From assembly GCA_029204225.1 (NCBI GenBank), contig CM055094.1, positions 31,719,841 through 31,783,840 on the forward strand: a stretch of 64,000 nucleotides of DNA, written 5' to 3'. Below, piece after piece: positions 55,001-64,000 of this stretch. Origin of the DNA: Diphasiastrum complanatum. Lineage: Eukaryota; Streptophyta; Lycopodiopsida; Lycopodiales; Lycopodiaceae. The position numbers and the translations under genes are program-made. Numbering within the stretch: the first letter of the stretch is position 1; the number at the start of each line of letters is the position of its first letter. Under the pieces are notes generated by a model. That model was given only the letters and a program-made list of their open reading frames with translations, ran no database searches and was not told where the DNA came from.

Positions 55001-57099
55001 CTGGTCACTCACCAAGTGGAATTTCTTCCATCAACTGATTCAATTGTGGTATGTGTAATCTAACTAATCCAATTATGCAGCTAATGTGTTGTTCCCTTTT
55101 ATAGCTTAACATTGAAATGTAGATTGTTTGGGTCGACATGTCTAAACTTCTTCGTCTTTTCTGTAATACCAAGACCCTGATATTCTCTAGAAGCACCCCC
55201 TTGCCTCCTAGACTTGAAACTAATGACATGCACTTTTCTTTTAGTATTGGGGGATGGTCTTATTGGTGATCTTTGCACACCGTAAAACGGCCGTGAAATT
55301 ATGGCAAGGCCTTTAGGCCAATCTGTAACTGAACGGCTGTTGAGCTAGTTGTCACTAAAGAGATCTTTCCCGAGCGTAAAGGATGGCAAGGAATGCTTGT
55401 CTTTGTGGCTGAATTTTTCTTACAAGTCTCGCACATGCATGTTTATGGGTCATAACCTTTCTTCTCAGATCCCTTTTATGAGCACAATGTTCTTCTGAAA
55501 ATTTCTTTATGGACTTTAAATTTCATAATATGACAAAAAAATAGGTGAGTTCACTATCAAATTTCATAATATGCAAAAAAAAAAAAGTGGTGTCACTTTA
55601 AAGTTCAAAATGTGAGGTTCAATGTTTTAGGGGCAACTTTGTATTCATGGACTCCGGTGAACTCATAACTCCTTGAGCAACGGCAAGCTTTGCAAGATTT
55701 AATGATCTTCAAGAACATGAACGAATTCTGAAAGCAAATCCTTTATGTGAAGATAATTGCTTCTCGTTTACCGTGGAGCAAAATCAAGGTTGAAATTGCA
55801 GTGTTGTGTAGACTTCACCCATGAGATTCTTTGAGAGTAGCTTACGATCGATCTGTATAATATAATATCCTCAACCTGTTCAGATTGGAATAGTAAAGCT
55901 GCAGAAATTCTTTCTATCATCATACGTAACGTATTTTCTATGAAAGATCCGATAGTGCACTTCAAAATTGATAAATTTTGATGATGTCACATGCAATCAA
56001 TGCTTTGTGTGTAGCGTCTGTGACGTATTGCAGAGGACCATTGACATGTCTTAAATACTTCTTTGGTGTTATCATGTACATCACTGAAAAATTACCATGG
56101 ATGTAAGCAGGTGTTACGAGATGGAGAAATTGTACAAAGTGGTTCATACTCACAGCTGGTACAAGAAGGGAGAGATTTTGGAGCTTTTGTCAAAGCCCTC
56201 CATAGTTCTCTAAATTCTGTACTTCCTGGCGATGAAGTCCAGGAAAAAGGAGAGATCAATTTGGAGGCTAAGGTCTCAATTAAGCGCATGGATAGCTTGG
56301 TGACAGATACAAGCAGTTTGGCACTAGAAAATTTTGGAAGCAAGAAAGGACTTACTCAAAGTAACAGTCTTAAGGGTTTGAAAGTCGACAGCTTTCAAGA
56401 ACGAACCCTTTCTTCTAAACAGAAAACTATTGCACAGTCTGGAATGCTAATACAAGAAGAGGAACGGGAGACTGGAAGAGTGAGCTCCAGTGTATACTGG
56501 AAATACGTTACAAAATTTTCTGGTGGCTTGTTGGTTCCACTGATTATCCTTTTGCAAATTTTAACCCAAGGGTTGCAAGTAGGTGGTGACACATGGCTTG
56601 CAAAGGGCACTTCAGATGAGTCAATGATCAGAAACTGGTCTTTCATTGGGATATATGCTGCCATGGCTTTTGGATGTGCACTGGGAGTATTTTTGAGAAC
56701 ATTTCTGGTTTCCTTTGTTGGTATATCTACGGCTCAGTTGTTCTTTCTGGATATGCTCAGGCGTGTGTTTCGTGCTCCAATTTCCTTCTTTGATACAACA
56801 CCTATAGGTCGTATTCTTAGTCGGGTAAGTGGCTTTAACGTTTTTGTAAATTCTAGATACTTTATTTCAGTCTTTGCCAAACTTACAAAATTGCCATATT
56901 GAATGTGAATTGTGAGGTTTGAATGTGGTGCCAGGCATCAACAGATCAAAGCAGATTGGACATGGATTTGCCACTTCTTATGGCAAGCACAATAAATAAT
57001 ATTTTTGCAGTTTTAAGTGTAGTTCTGGTTGTAAGCAGCGTAACATGGCAAATTTTATTCATTGTTCTGCCACTGGGGTATGTCTACATCAGGCTCCAG
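52023..57099 (+). CDS. ABCC: ABC transporter C family (MRP-type), exons 1-5
   Basis: Five exons, all GT-AG: 52023-54047, 54287-54607, 54962-55048, 56111-56824 and 56935-57099. I start at the ATG at 52023; an in-frame ATG at 52041 is the alternative. Exon 1 (675 codons) holds the hydrophobic TMD0, the linker, TMD1 and Walker A of NBD1, GVVGSGKSN near residue 652, where the usual serine after GKS is Asn. Exon 2 has the Q-loop [20 protein letters not shown], signature NMSGGQKQR and Walker [17 protein letters not shown]. Exon 3 has the H-loop [13 protein letters not shown]. Exon 4 gives the inter-domain linker and the first helices of TMD2 ([13 protein letters not shown]). Family members pump glutathione conjugates, flavonoids or other organic anions, mostly into the vacuole; the substrate cannot be told from sequence. 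The open splicing frame argues for a working gene. Confidence 0.93.
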
Positions 57100-57929
57100 G
57101 TGAGATTACATCACTATTTGTCAATTATCTCTTACACCTGGGCTTAATGTTCTGAAGATATTCTTTCTGGATTGCTGCTAGGCTGTTAGGCATTGTCTGT
57201 AGTTGGAATTTCTTGGGATTTTTGTTTTTAAAAATTCTGGCATGCTGCTGCTTATTTTAGTTCGGAGTAGAAGCTTGGGTTTTGGGTTCACAAAGGCCTT
57301 CCCTAGGATCAAAAATGAAAGGTAGTTGTTTCCAGATGTAAAATAGTTTACTGAGAAACTTGCTGTAATTATATACTACATATTTTTGGAATTCAAATAC
57401 AGCTGACAAGTGAACAGTAGAAGAATAGACTGAAGCTCTCAAGTTTCAATACAGTAATTCTTGAAGCACAAGACATTCTTATGACAAAATTCATTGAATA
57501 GTAAGAGAGGTGATCTAAATAAACTTTAACTGATTTGTTCAAAAAAAGACTAGATTTGAACGAATCTTCAAATCATAGTTCTGTGGCATATGGAACACTG
57601 CCCTGAAAGAATTCTGTATGTAAAAAACTTAGAGATGTGGTAAAAATGAAAATCCCTTATGGGTAGACTTATTGGGGATTAGAAGAAAACTGAACAATCT
57701 TTCCTTAATGTTGCTATTATCTCCTTGAGATTCCGTTCCATTTGATTGAGATGGGTTCTGTTCTGTCAGTTAGCGAGTACCATAGACAGATAGTGAGAGG
57801 AGAACATGTATCCTTTTCCACCTTTTGAACTTTAGTAAAGGCTAAGATGGATAGCAAGTTTTGGACTGTGAAAAGAAAGCTTAAACTCACATCAGCCTTG
57901 TTAAAGGGCTAACCCAATTCCAAAAGAGG

Positions 57930-58140
57930 GCAGCCTACGGTGACAGAGGGCAAGTGGTGGCTGCAGCGATAGTGGGGCAGCCTACAATGAGGAGGCAGCC
58001 GGCATCGATAACGGGCAGCCCGCTAACAGAGGGCTGGCAGGCTGCAGCGATGGAGGGGAGCCTACAATGAAGGGATTGCAGTGATGGAGGGGTAACACTG
58101 GAGGGAGCTGTAGTGGTGCATGGGGCTGCTGTGGAGAGAG
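57930..58140. repeat. GC-rich degenerate repeats of GGGGCAGCCTACAATG type
   Basis: Words such as GGGCAGCC, GGCTGCAGCGAT and GCCTACAATGA recur irregularly. Both strands are open for short stretches as a result. Not a gene. Confidence 0.5.
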
Positions 58141-58817
58141 AGAGAGAGATGCATTGGCCACATGCACACCAGAGCGGGGGTGCTGCAAGATGTTGTGCCC
58201 CTCCTACATGCTGCAGAAGTGTTTTTGCCCACATGCACTGTAAACATCTACATCCATTATCTGAAAAGATGCAGCGGCTATCTCAAAGCCTTTCAAAACT
58301 GTCAAGTAGCATGTTGAACTTCCACACTCTGTAGTTTGTGCCATCAAGTCTACTTGATTCACACAACAGACTCTTTCCAAGACTAGCCATGCTAAACTCT
58401 TTGCTCAAACAGAAGCTCAACCTGAAAGGAATAAAAAAATAAACAACTTATAGCAACCTAAACTAGGGTATGTAGCCAGTGGAATGCAACCCTTTAGCTC
58501 TTGCTTTTGACTTTGCCACTTGGTATGGCCTTGCTAGCACAGATCAGATACCAAAAGCCCCTATAGAAAGTGTCCCCTACTTTTATGTAAGCTCCTCCAA
58601 AAAGCCTTCCCAAAGCCAGAATTAAAAAGTTTTTGGATCATCCCACTCTCTCAGCCAACAACTCTCCAATAGTAATAGATTCAATCTGATCTAACTCCTA
58701 TAGATCAAAAGCGCCCTCCTACAACTTCTACAAGATTGAGGTGCTTGTGGAAGATGAGAATTTTCTCAAGAATGTAAGCACTGAAGTTTCTCTCACTCTA
58801 GGCTGGCTAGACAAGTT

Positions 58818-59275
58818 GCTCTAATACCATGATGAATTGCAAGACCTAGCTATGGAGTATCTTAACTTCAATACTAGATCAACCAAGAAATTTTGAGAAA
58901 GTTAAGTATGGAAACATCAAATACAAGGAGAATCGCATATGCACCTCACAACAAACGTTATAAGAGAATATGAATTGCTATATATATATATAGATAGATA
59001 TATATATATATAGAGAGAGAGAGAGAAGAGGGCATGGGTCCTCCAAGTCCCTTGTGAGGCAAGCACCTCAAGTACATGCATGGAAATTCTAGGTGTCAAC
59101 CATATGCATGAGCTACTTGGCCAAGTGGGCCACTTGCACTAATTTATTTAAGTTACAAATAGGGGTCCCATGTATTTAATCAATAACATGCCCCATGAGT
59201 AATGTACAACTTACAACAACATTAGTGCTTTGCCAAAGGGGGAAAATAGGCATTACTCTTCAACAACATGATCAT
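58818..59275 (-). mobile_element. Possible reverse-strand LTR with primer-site relic
   Basis: The reverse strand at 58829-58818 reads TGGTATTAGAGC, one base off the tRNA-iMet primer site, directly after ...TTCATCA, a plausible LTR end. The LTR would extend rightwards to perhaps 59275. A (TA/GATA/GA) microsatellite lies at 58978-59028. No pol gene accompanies it. Confidence 0.4.
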
Positions 59276-60507
59276 CCTCTCTTTCCATGAAAGGTGTGGA
59301 CTAAAATTTTTCCTCATTAGATGCTCTTGCTCATGTAACAACACCTATTTTAGTGCATTCTCGAACTCTACAGAAGTTCATATGTCTAGGCTCTTTGAGA
59401 TTGATCAAAGGACAGATACGACTAATCAGAGGTTGGACTTTCTGAAATTTTGAAATGTAATCTTATTCATCCAAAGTGTACCCTTAGTCAACTGGAAAAA
59501 CTCGTGCATGGAACATTATGAATGTGCCTAACTAGCTATTGTGGCTATCCCCGCTCTCTGTGAAAGGTATGGACAAGAATGTTGCCTCTTCTCTGCATGA
59601 TCTTGAATATGTTACATGTTAGCCGATTTCATATCACGAAGATCAGGCTTGTATCATAATGCTTTTACAGTTTTTGTTGTAAAAACTGGCACAAAAATGT
59701 TGAGTATTCTCAAAAATTGTAGTATATTGTAATCACAGTATGGGCCTCCAAAATTGTTGCCCGAAAACGGCTGAAGTAGAAATTCAAACTCTTGTAAACG
59801 TTGTTTTGAATTCATCGGCTTGGTAGAGAAGTTTCGGTCATGAGCCACAATTACGACAGTCAAAGGATGAAGAATGCCGAAATTTAAAACAATGACTCGT
59901 GGGCCTTGTGGAAGTCAATCATGACATCACTACGATTTTGTCGACATACTAATTCCAAGCTCCTAAGTAGTGACAAGGGAGAATCAACAAGCTAAGAGAA
60001 TGCCATTAAATGCCAAGAATAATGTTGGAACTCAGATAGACGAATATGGTTAGAAGAAGATGCAAAGGGATAAGGGAATCATGCAACATGAGGATCTAAG
60101 GGTATGAAGCCTTTGAGAGAAGGGAGAGGGATTAAGTAGTATACATGATGATGAGGGAAAATAGGAGAGGAACAACTCTTTGAGTGTGTGTTTCTGAGAT
60201 CCATTAGCATTTGTGAAGTGTGGGAGAAGAGAGTGAGCAATCGCCTCTTTGAGTGAAAGGGAATGCAAGAAATATGATCTTTGAAAGAGAGTGCTTTTGT
60301 GTGCTTTTGTATAGAGACCAGTTACATACCTATGTAACTGGCAGTACTTCAGTGTCCCCTATGTGCCCGTTTAGTCTCTAGGGGGTTAAATGGCGTGACA
60401 CCCTTGGATAAGGGGTACCCTTGGATAACGGTAGGTGCCTTTGGATAAAGGTATTTGAGTCCTTCGATAAGGGCATGGAGGTTTCTATACCTAAGAGGGA
60501 GGTATTG

Positions 60508-60637
60508 AACCTTGTGAGGTATTAGGGGCCTTTACCATGGGTATTGGACTATACCCCTAAACCCTGGGCCTCAACCTTGTGAGGTGTTAGCGGCCTTTAC
60601 CATGGCTATTGGACTATATCCCTAAACCTTGGGCCTC
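60508..60637. repeat. 65-bp tandem duplication
   Basis: AACCTTGTGAGGTATTAGGG and AACCTTGTGAGGTGTTAGCG start at 60508 and 60573; a third copy starts but breaks off. Just upstream (60405-60480) TTGGATAAGG-type words repeat irregularly. The flanks 59276-60400 and 60640-61385 contain no supportable gene. Confidence 0.75.
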
Positions 60638-61385
60638 AACCTCGAGCCAAGTTCACATATTTGGCCTCGGGCCAAAGTTTACCATCACTTGTAAGTCATT
60701 TGGCCCTATTTGGAGTGCACACCTAATGGGGACCCTTGATCTATACAATTAACTTAAGAGTGGCATTTTAAGAAGCATAAGTTATGGTTCAAGAAGCATA
60801 AGTTATGGAAGGAGCCTCTTGACCTTTCATTTTCCTTCTCTCTTCCCATTTGCTCTCTCTAGTGTTTAGAAGGGAGGATTTCCCCATCTATAAGAGGGAG
60901 AAGGGCGCCCATATAGAGGGGAAGAATTCTTGCTATGCTAGCTTTTCCTCTCATGTTGAGTCTTGATAGTAGAGAGCACTCTTGTCATGAGCATTCTCTT
61001 GAGAGGATCACTATCTTTGGTATGGGACTTAGATGGTGGTAGGATCTTGAGCATGCTTAGTGTGTGATTGTGATTATGTGAATGTGAATGGTGTAGCAAG
61101 GGGGTGCTAGATTGGCATGTATGCTTGTTTGCATTTGCTTGAGTCTAGCAAACAGCTACCAAAAATTTGTTTTTTGTGAATGTAGTTGTGAATAAATGAT
61201 AGACACTGATTTCTGCCGATGAAAAATTTGTGTACTATTCATAAGAGACTGGTTTTTCTAATTTTGGATAGTTCTAGAGTGAGGAAACATTGACCAAAAC
61301 ATCCTTCCTAAGTTTTAGGGACTAAATGTTTCTAATTTCAGAAATTTGAATTTCTCTTTTCATTCTGACTTCTGAAGTTCTGTTT

Positions 61386-61393
61386 GTTTAGAC
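61386..61393 (+). repeat. Target-site duplication GTTTAGAC (left)
   Basis: Eight bases repeated at 62174-62181. Confidence 0.8.
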
Positions 61394-62173
61394 CATAGTT
61401 GCAGCGAATCGCGATTCGCTGGGTCTGCGATTCGCGACCCAGAATCGCAAAAAAAAAAAAAAAAAAAAAATTTGGAAAAATAGCTTATTGCTGAAATTTT
61501 TTTAGGGGATCAATGGTCAAACCAGCGTTTTGCCTCTCAGAAGTGCAGTAGATGAGGCACAAACAAATCTTATTTTCAGTAGCTATCCGGTTGTCATTTG
61601 CTCTGGTTTTCAGTAAATGTTAATGCTACAGTTTGGACTATCAACTGTATGGATATTGATCACTTTTGCAATTGGTTCACTGGAGATGTGAGTGCAATGT
61701 ACATACAGTTGGGGGCATAAATATTGGGCCCTTCTCGGCGCGCATTTGGACCCCATTTTTATCTACAGGGGGGCGGTGGCATTTTTATCTACAGTGTCTA
61801 TATAGCAAGAAGCTCTAGGGGGTTCGGGGGACAGTAGCCCCCCGGGAAACGGGGGGTTTGGGGGGCAACGCCCCCCAACGGCGGGGTCCGGGGGCTGCCA
61901 GTAGACCCCGGCCCCGACGGTAAGGCCTCTTCATGATTTGGCCTTCCAACTCCCCGAGTGAAAACACACTTTTTGGTGTTTCGCACCCGAAACAGTCGGC
62001 AAACTACACAATCATAATCCCCTCGATCAAAGCTTTCATCTGATAACCATATTGCCTAAAAAAATTTCACAAAAAAAAAAAAAAATTGATTCTACACGAT
62101 TCTAGGAAAATCCCGAATCGCGAATCGGAATCGCGATTCTGAATAGCGATTCGGGAATCGCGCTGCAACTATG
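61394..62173. mobile_element. hAT-like non-autonomous DNA transposon (780 bp)
   Basis: The ends are perfect 13-bp terminal inverted repeats CATAGTTGCAGCG / CGCTGCAACTATG, flanked by the 8-bp duplication GTTTAGAC; 8 bp is the hallmark of hAT insertions (established knowledge). Subterminal regions on both sides are packed with GAATCGCGATTC-type words, next to long A runs at 61449-61470 and 62073-62086. The middle (61810-61920) is G/C-rich with GGGGGGCAACGCCCCCC, able to form a strong hairpin. No transposase coding is present. Confidence 0.78.
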
Positions 62174-62181
62174 GTTTAGAC
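62174..62181 (+). repeat. Target-site duplication GTTTAGAC (right)
   Basis: Exact copy of 61386-61393. Confidence 0.8.
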
Positions 62182-62360
62182 TTTCATTGTGATGACAAGA
62201 TCATCTACATAGAGAACAATAATGACAATGTTCTCATCCTACTCCTTTACATAGAGATTGCAATCTGATTTGCTTTTTATAACATGTTTTGAAAAATAGT
62301 TGTCAATACGACTATACCATGCCCTAATCTACACAGTCGAAAATCAAGTCCTTGTTTTGA
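62182..62360 (-). pseudogene. Copia RT fragment, reverse strand, inside the ABCC intron
   Basis: The reverse strand reads AWYSRIDNYFSKHVIKSKSD, then CNLYVKE, a stop, and ENIVIIVLYVDDLVITM. This is the Copia RT region up to the catalytic YVDD motif, in antisense to the ABCC gene. The hAT-like element has inserted directly after it. Confidence 0.8.
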
Positions 62361-62525
62361 CAATGGGGCAAGTCATATATGTGTTTGTTCGGTGCATTCA
62401 AAACATTCGTAAAGGGTAGTTCTTATCTTCAATTTTCACCTAAGCAATTGTCTTTGGAGTTAATGAAGCGATCATAACCTTATGTACGCTTATCAACAGA
62501 TATGTCACGTTATGTATTGTTACAG

Positions 62526-63972
62526 GTATACTATATTACTTGTTCCAGAGAGTTGTCACGGGTTTATGCGATGACAGAGGCCCCTGTAATTCATCATTTT
62601 GGGGAATCAATTGCTGGAGCAACAACTATCCGTGCCTTTGGAGTGCAGCAGAGGTTCTTAAAAACAAATGAACAGCGTTTTGATGCATATCAGCGGTCAT
62701 ACTTCCACAGCATAGCAGCACAAGAATGGCTTGGATTATGGCTAGAAGTGATTGGAACTATGGTTGTGTCAGCTGCTGCATTTTTATTGATTCAGTTACC
62801 ACGAAATACAATTGCACCTGGTAAGTTTATGCATCCGTTTGATCACCTTGATTCTTTTGAGTGAGATTTTGCATATGCTCTATGACATTGATTTATGTAC
62901 TTATCTTTAGATTATAAAATGCCATTATTGATCTCCATTAAGAACTGCCTAATCCAATGATGCTTGCTGCATATAACAGGTTCTGTAGGGTTGTCACTCT
63001 CATATGGATTGGCACTGAATGCCTCATTGGTGAAACTTATAATGTTTGCCAGCACCGCTGAAAATGAGATGATTTCTGTCGAGAGAATCAGTCAATATAC
63101 CAATATCCCAAGTGAAGCACCAGTTATCATTCCAGACCGAAGACCTCCAGCAGAATGGCCCCAGGAAGGCAAAATCGAGGCAAAAAACTTGAAGGTATGC
63201 TTCTCAAGTCATTCAATGCTTTCATCTTCTGGACTATATTTGAACATTATCCTTTATTCTCTGGGATATTTCCTACTCTATTTATCAGTAGAGCCATTTG
63301 GTTTGAGTTTGGTTTGAGAGAGGCTGGCAAGTAAAGCGCTGTACATTTTAAGAATGGAAGAGTAAACTATCGAATAAAGTGAAAGCTATGGAAGTGTGGA
63401 ATTTGATATCCTCCTATCTCTCCTTGTGCAGGTTCGGTATAGACCTGACACTCCTCTTGTGCTAAAGGGTGTGTCGTTTGTCATTCATCCATGTGAAAAA
63501 GTTGGGGTTGTTGGTCGCACAGGTAGTGGGAAATCCACTCTTGTACTCCTCCTCTTTAGACTTGTTGAGCCTGCAAATGGTCAGATTCTTATTGATGATC
63601 TTGATATATGCACAATTGGACTGAGTGATTTGAGGTCAAGGTTGAGTATCGTTCCTCAAGAACCAACTTTGTTTGAAGGATCTGTGAGAAGTAATCTGGA
63701 TCCTCTAAATGTCTATTCTGACCGGCTCATTTGGGAGGTAATTTCGGTCATAGAATTTTACCCCTACTTGCAGTTTAGTTTGTTAATTGTCTTCTCAAAA
63801 TCAGTTTTTTACGCTAGCAGTAGTTTACTAAATCTGGCCAGAAAGGATTACACTATAGACAGAAAGTAGTCAATATCTTATTGTTTTGATCCATTTACCT
63901 AACTCTGCAGACTTTGGAGAAATGCCAACTTTTGACTGCTGTTCATGAAAAAGGTGGTTTTAGATGCTTCAG
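62526..63972 (+). CDS. ABCC: ABC transporter C family, exons 6-9 of the same gene, cut by the window edge
   Basis: Continues the gene after a 5,426-bp intron: exons 62526-62820, 62980-63194, 63432-63737 and 63911-63972. They encode the rest of TMD2 ([55 protein letters not shown]), then [14 protein letters not shown], and NBD2 with Walker [13 protein letters not shown] near residue 1302 and [20 protein letters not shown]. Phases agree at every junction through exon 8. Exon 9 reads [14 protein letters not shown] and then an atypical GGFRCFR. One base fewer in the A run at 63948-63952 would give the family-like VVLDAS, so a +1 indel is likely there. Signature and Walker B of NBD2 lie beyond the window. 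Confidence 0.92.
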
Positions 63973-64000
63973 GTAATTGCTGAGAGTCTATTCAGAAAAA

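Larger units (their letters stand above)
57100..62525 (+). other. Intron 5 of the ABCC gene (5.4 kb), filled with repeats
   Basis: Donor CAG/GTGAGA and acceptor TTACAG/GTATAC flank it. Adjoining protein segments (YVYIRLQ and [12 protein letters not shown]) meet exactly where plant ABCC proteins are continuous. Contents: GC-rich degenerate repeats (57930-58140), an LTR relic (58818 on), short repeats (60380-60640), and a Copia RT relic split by a hAT-like element (61394-62350). The other introns, 54048-54286, 54608-54961, 55049-56110, 56825-56934, 62821-62979, 63195-63431 and 63738-63910, hold nothing recognisable. Confidence 0.88.

Noticed and set aside
55005-55229. Reverse-strand frame overlapping ABCC exon 3 and its intron
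   Set aside because: It is antisense to a well-supported exon carrying the H-loop and runs into intron sequence.
57935-58334. Cysteine/serine-rich frames in three frames on both strands
   Set aside because: They lie in an ABCC intron in GC-rich degenerate repeats and show no domain.
61794-61990. Reverse-strand Gly/Pro-rich 62-codon frame as a gene
   Set aside because: It is the GC-rich hairpin core of the hAT-like element.

Overview
The window is nuclear DNA of a land plant. It shows spliced genes with GT-AG introns, two plant protein families (a VAN3-binding/FORKED-like DUF828 protein and an ABCC multidrug-resistance-type transporter), long introns, and wall-to-wall Copia and Gypsy LTR retrotransposons. 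The transposon load and a 5.4-kb intron suggest a large genome such as a gymnosperm or fern, but nothing in the sequence fixes the species. I see no tRNA or rRNA gene, CRISPR array or bacterial feature.

Layout. 1-4 kb: AT-rich non-coding DNA with microsatellites and a reverse-strand primer-binding-site relic. 4.0-5.8 kb (+): five exons of a DUF828/PH-like (VAN3-binding, auxin canalisation) protein whose N-terminus is not visible. 5.8-20.7 kb: decayed retroelements, including Copia RNase H pieces in both orientations, a reverse-strand Copia pol (15.5-18.8 kb) and a broken reverse-strand transposon-like gene (18.8-19.5 kb). 20.7-30.3 kb: a nested complex. A Gypsy pol scrap abuts a Gypsy LTR with a tRNA-Asp-type primer site. 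Its leader is split by a complete 5.8-kb Copia-type element (22144-27946) with 850-bp LTRs and TGCTT target duplications. Beyond it the Gypsy leader and a broken gag continue. 31-36 kb: tandem repeats and a reverse-strand Gypsy gag/protease/RT/RNase H pseudogene. 37.3-37.5 kb: a tandem pair of tRNA-like (SINE-like) units. 37.8-38.7 kb (+): exons of an unrecognised gene, ended by a near-intact Copia element (38727-44588) with identical 653-bp LTRs, GCACG target duplications and one 1-base frameshift. 44.6-46.1 kb: an older Copia relic. 46-52 kb: largely non-coding. 52.0-64.0 kb (+): an ABCC transporter running off the right edge. Its fifth intron holds a Copia RT relic split by a 780-bp hAT-like element with 8-bp target duplications.

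Only the DUF828 gene, the ABCC gene and perhaps the 38-kb gene look like host genes. The rest is a layered record of insertions whose order can be read from nesting: the older Gypsy and Copia relics came first, then the 22-28 kb element, with the 38.7-44.6 kb Copia the youngest by LTR identity. A recurring near-palindrome centred on CACACGTGTG (a G-box) appears in the LTRs of both complete Copia-type elements and elsewhere, and is the most unusual sequence-level signal.
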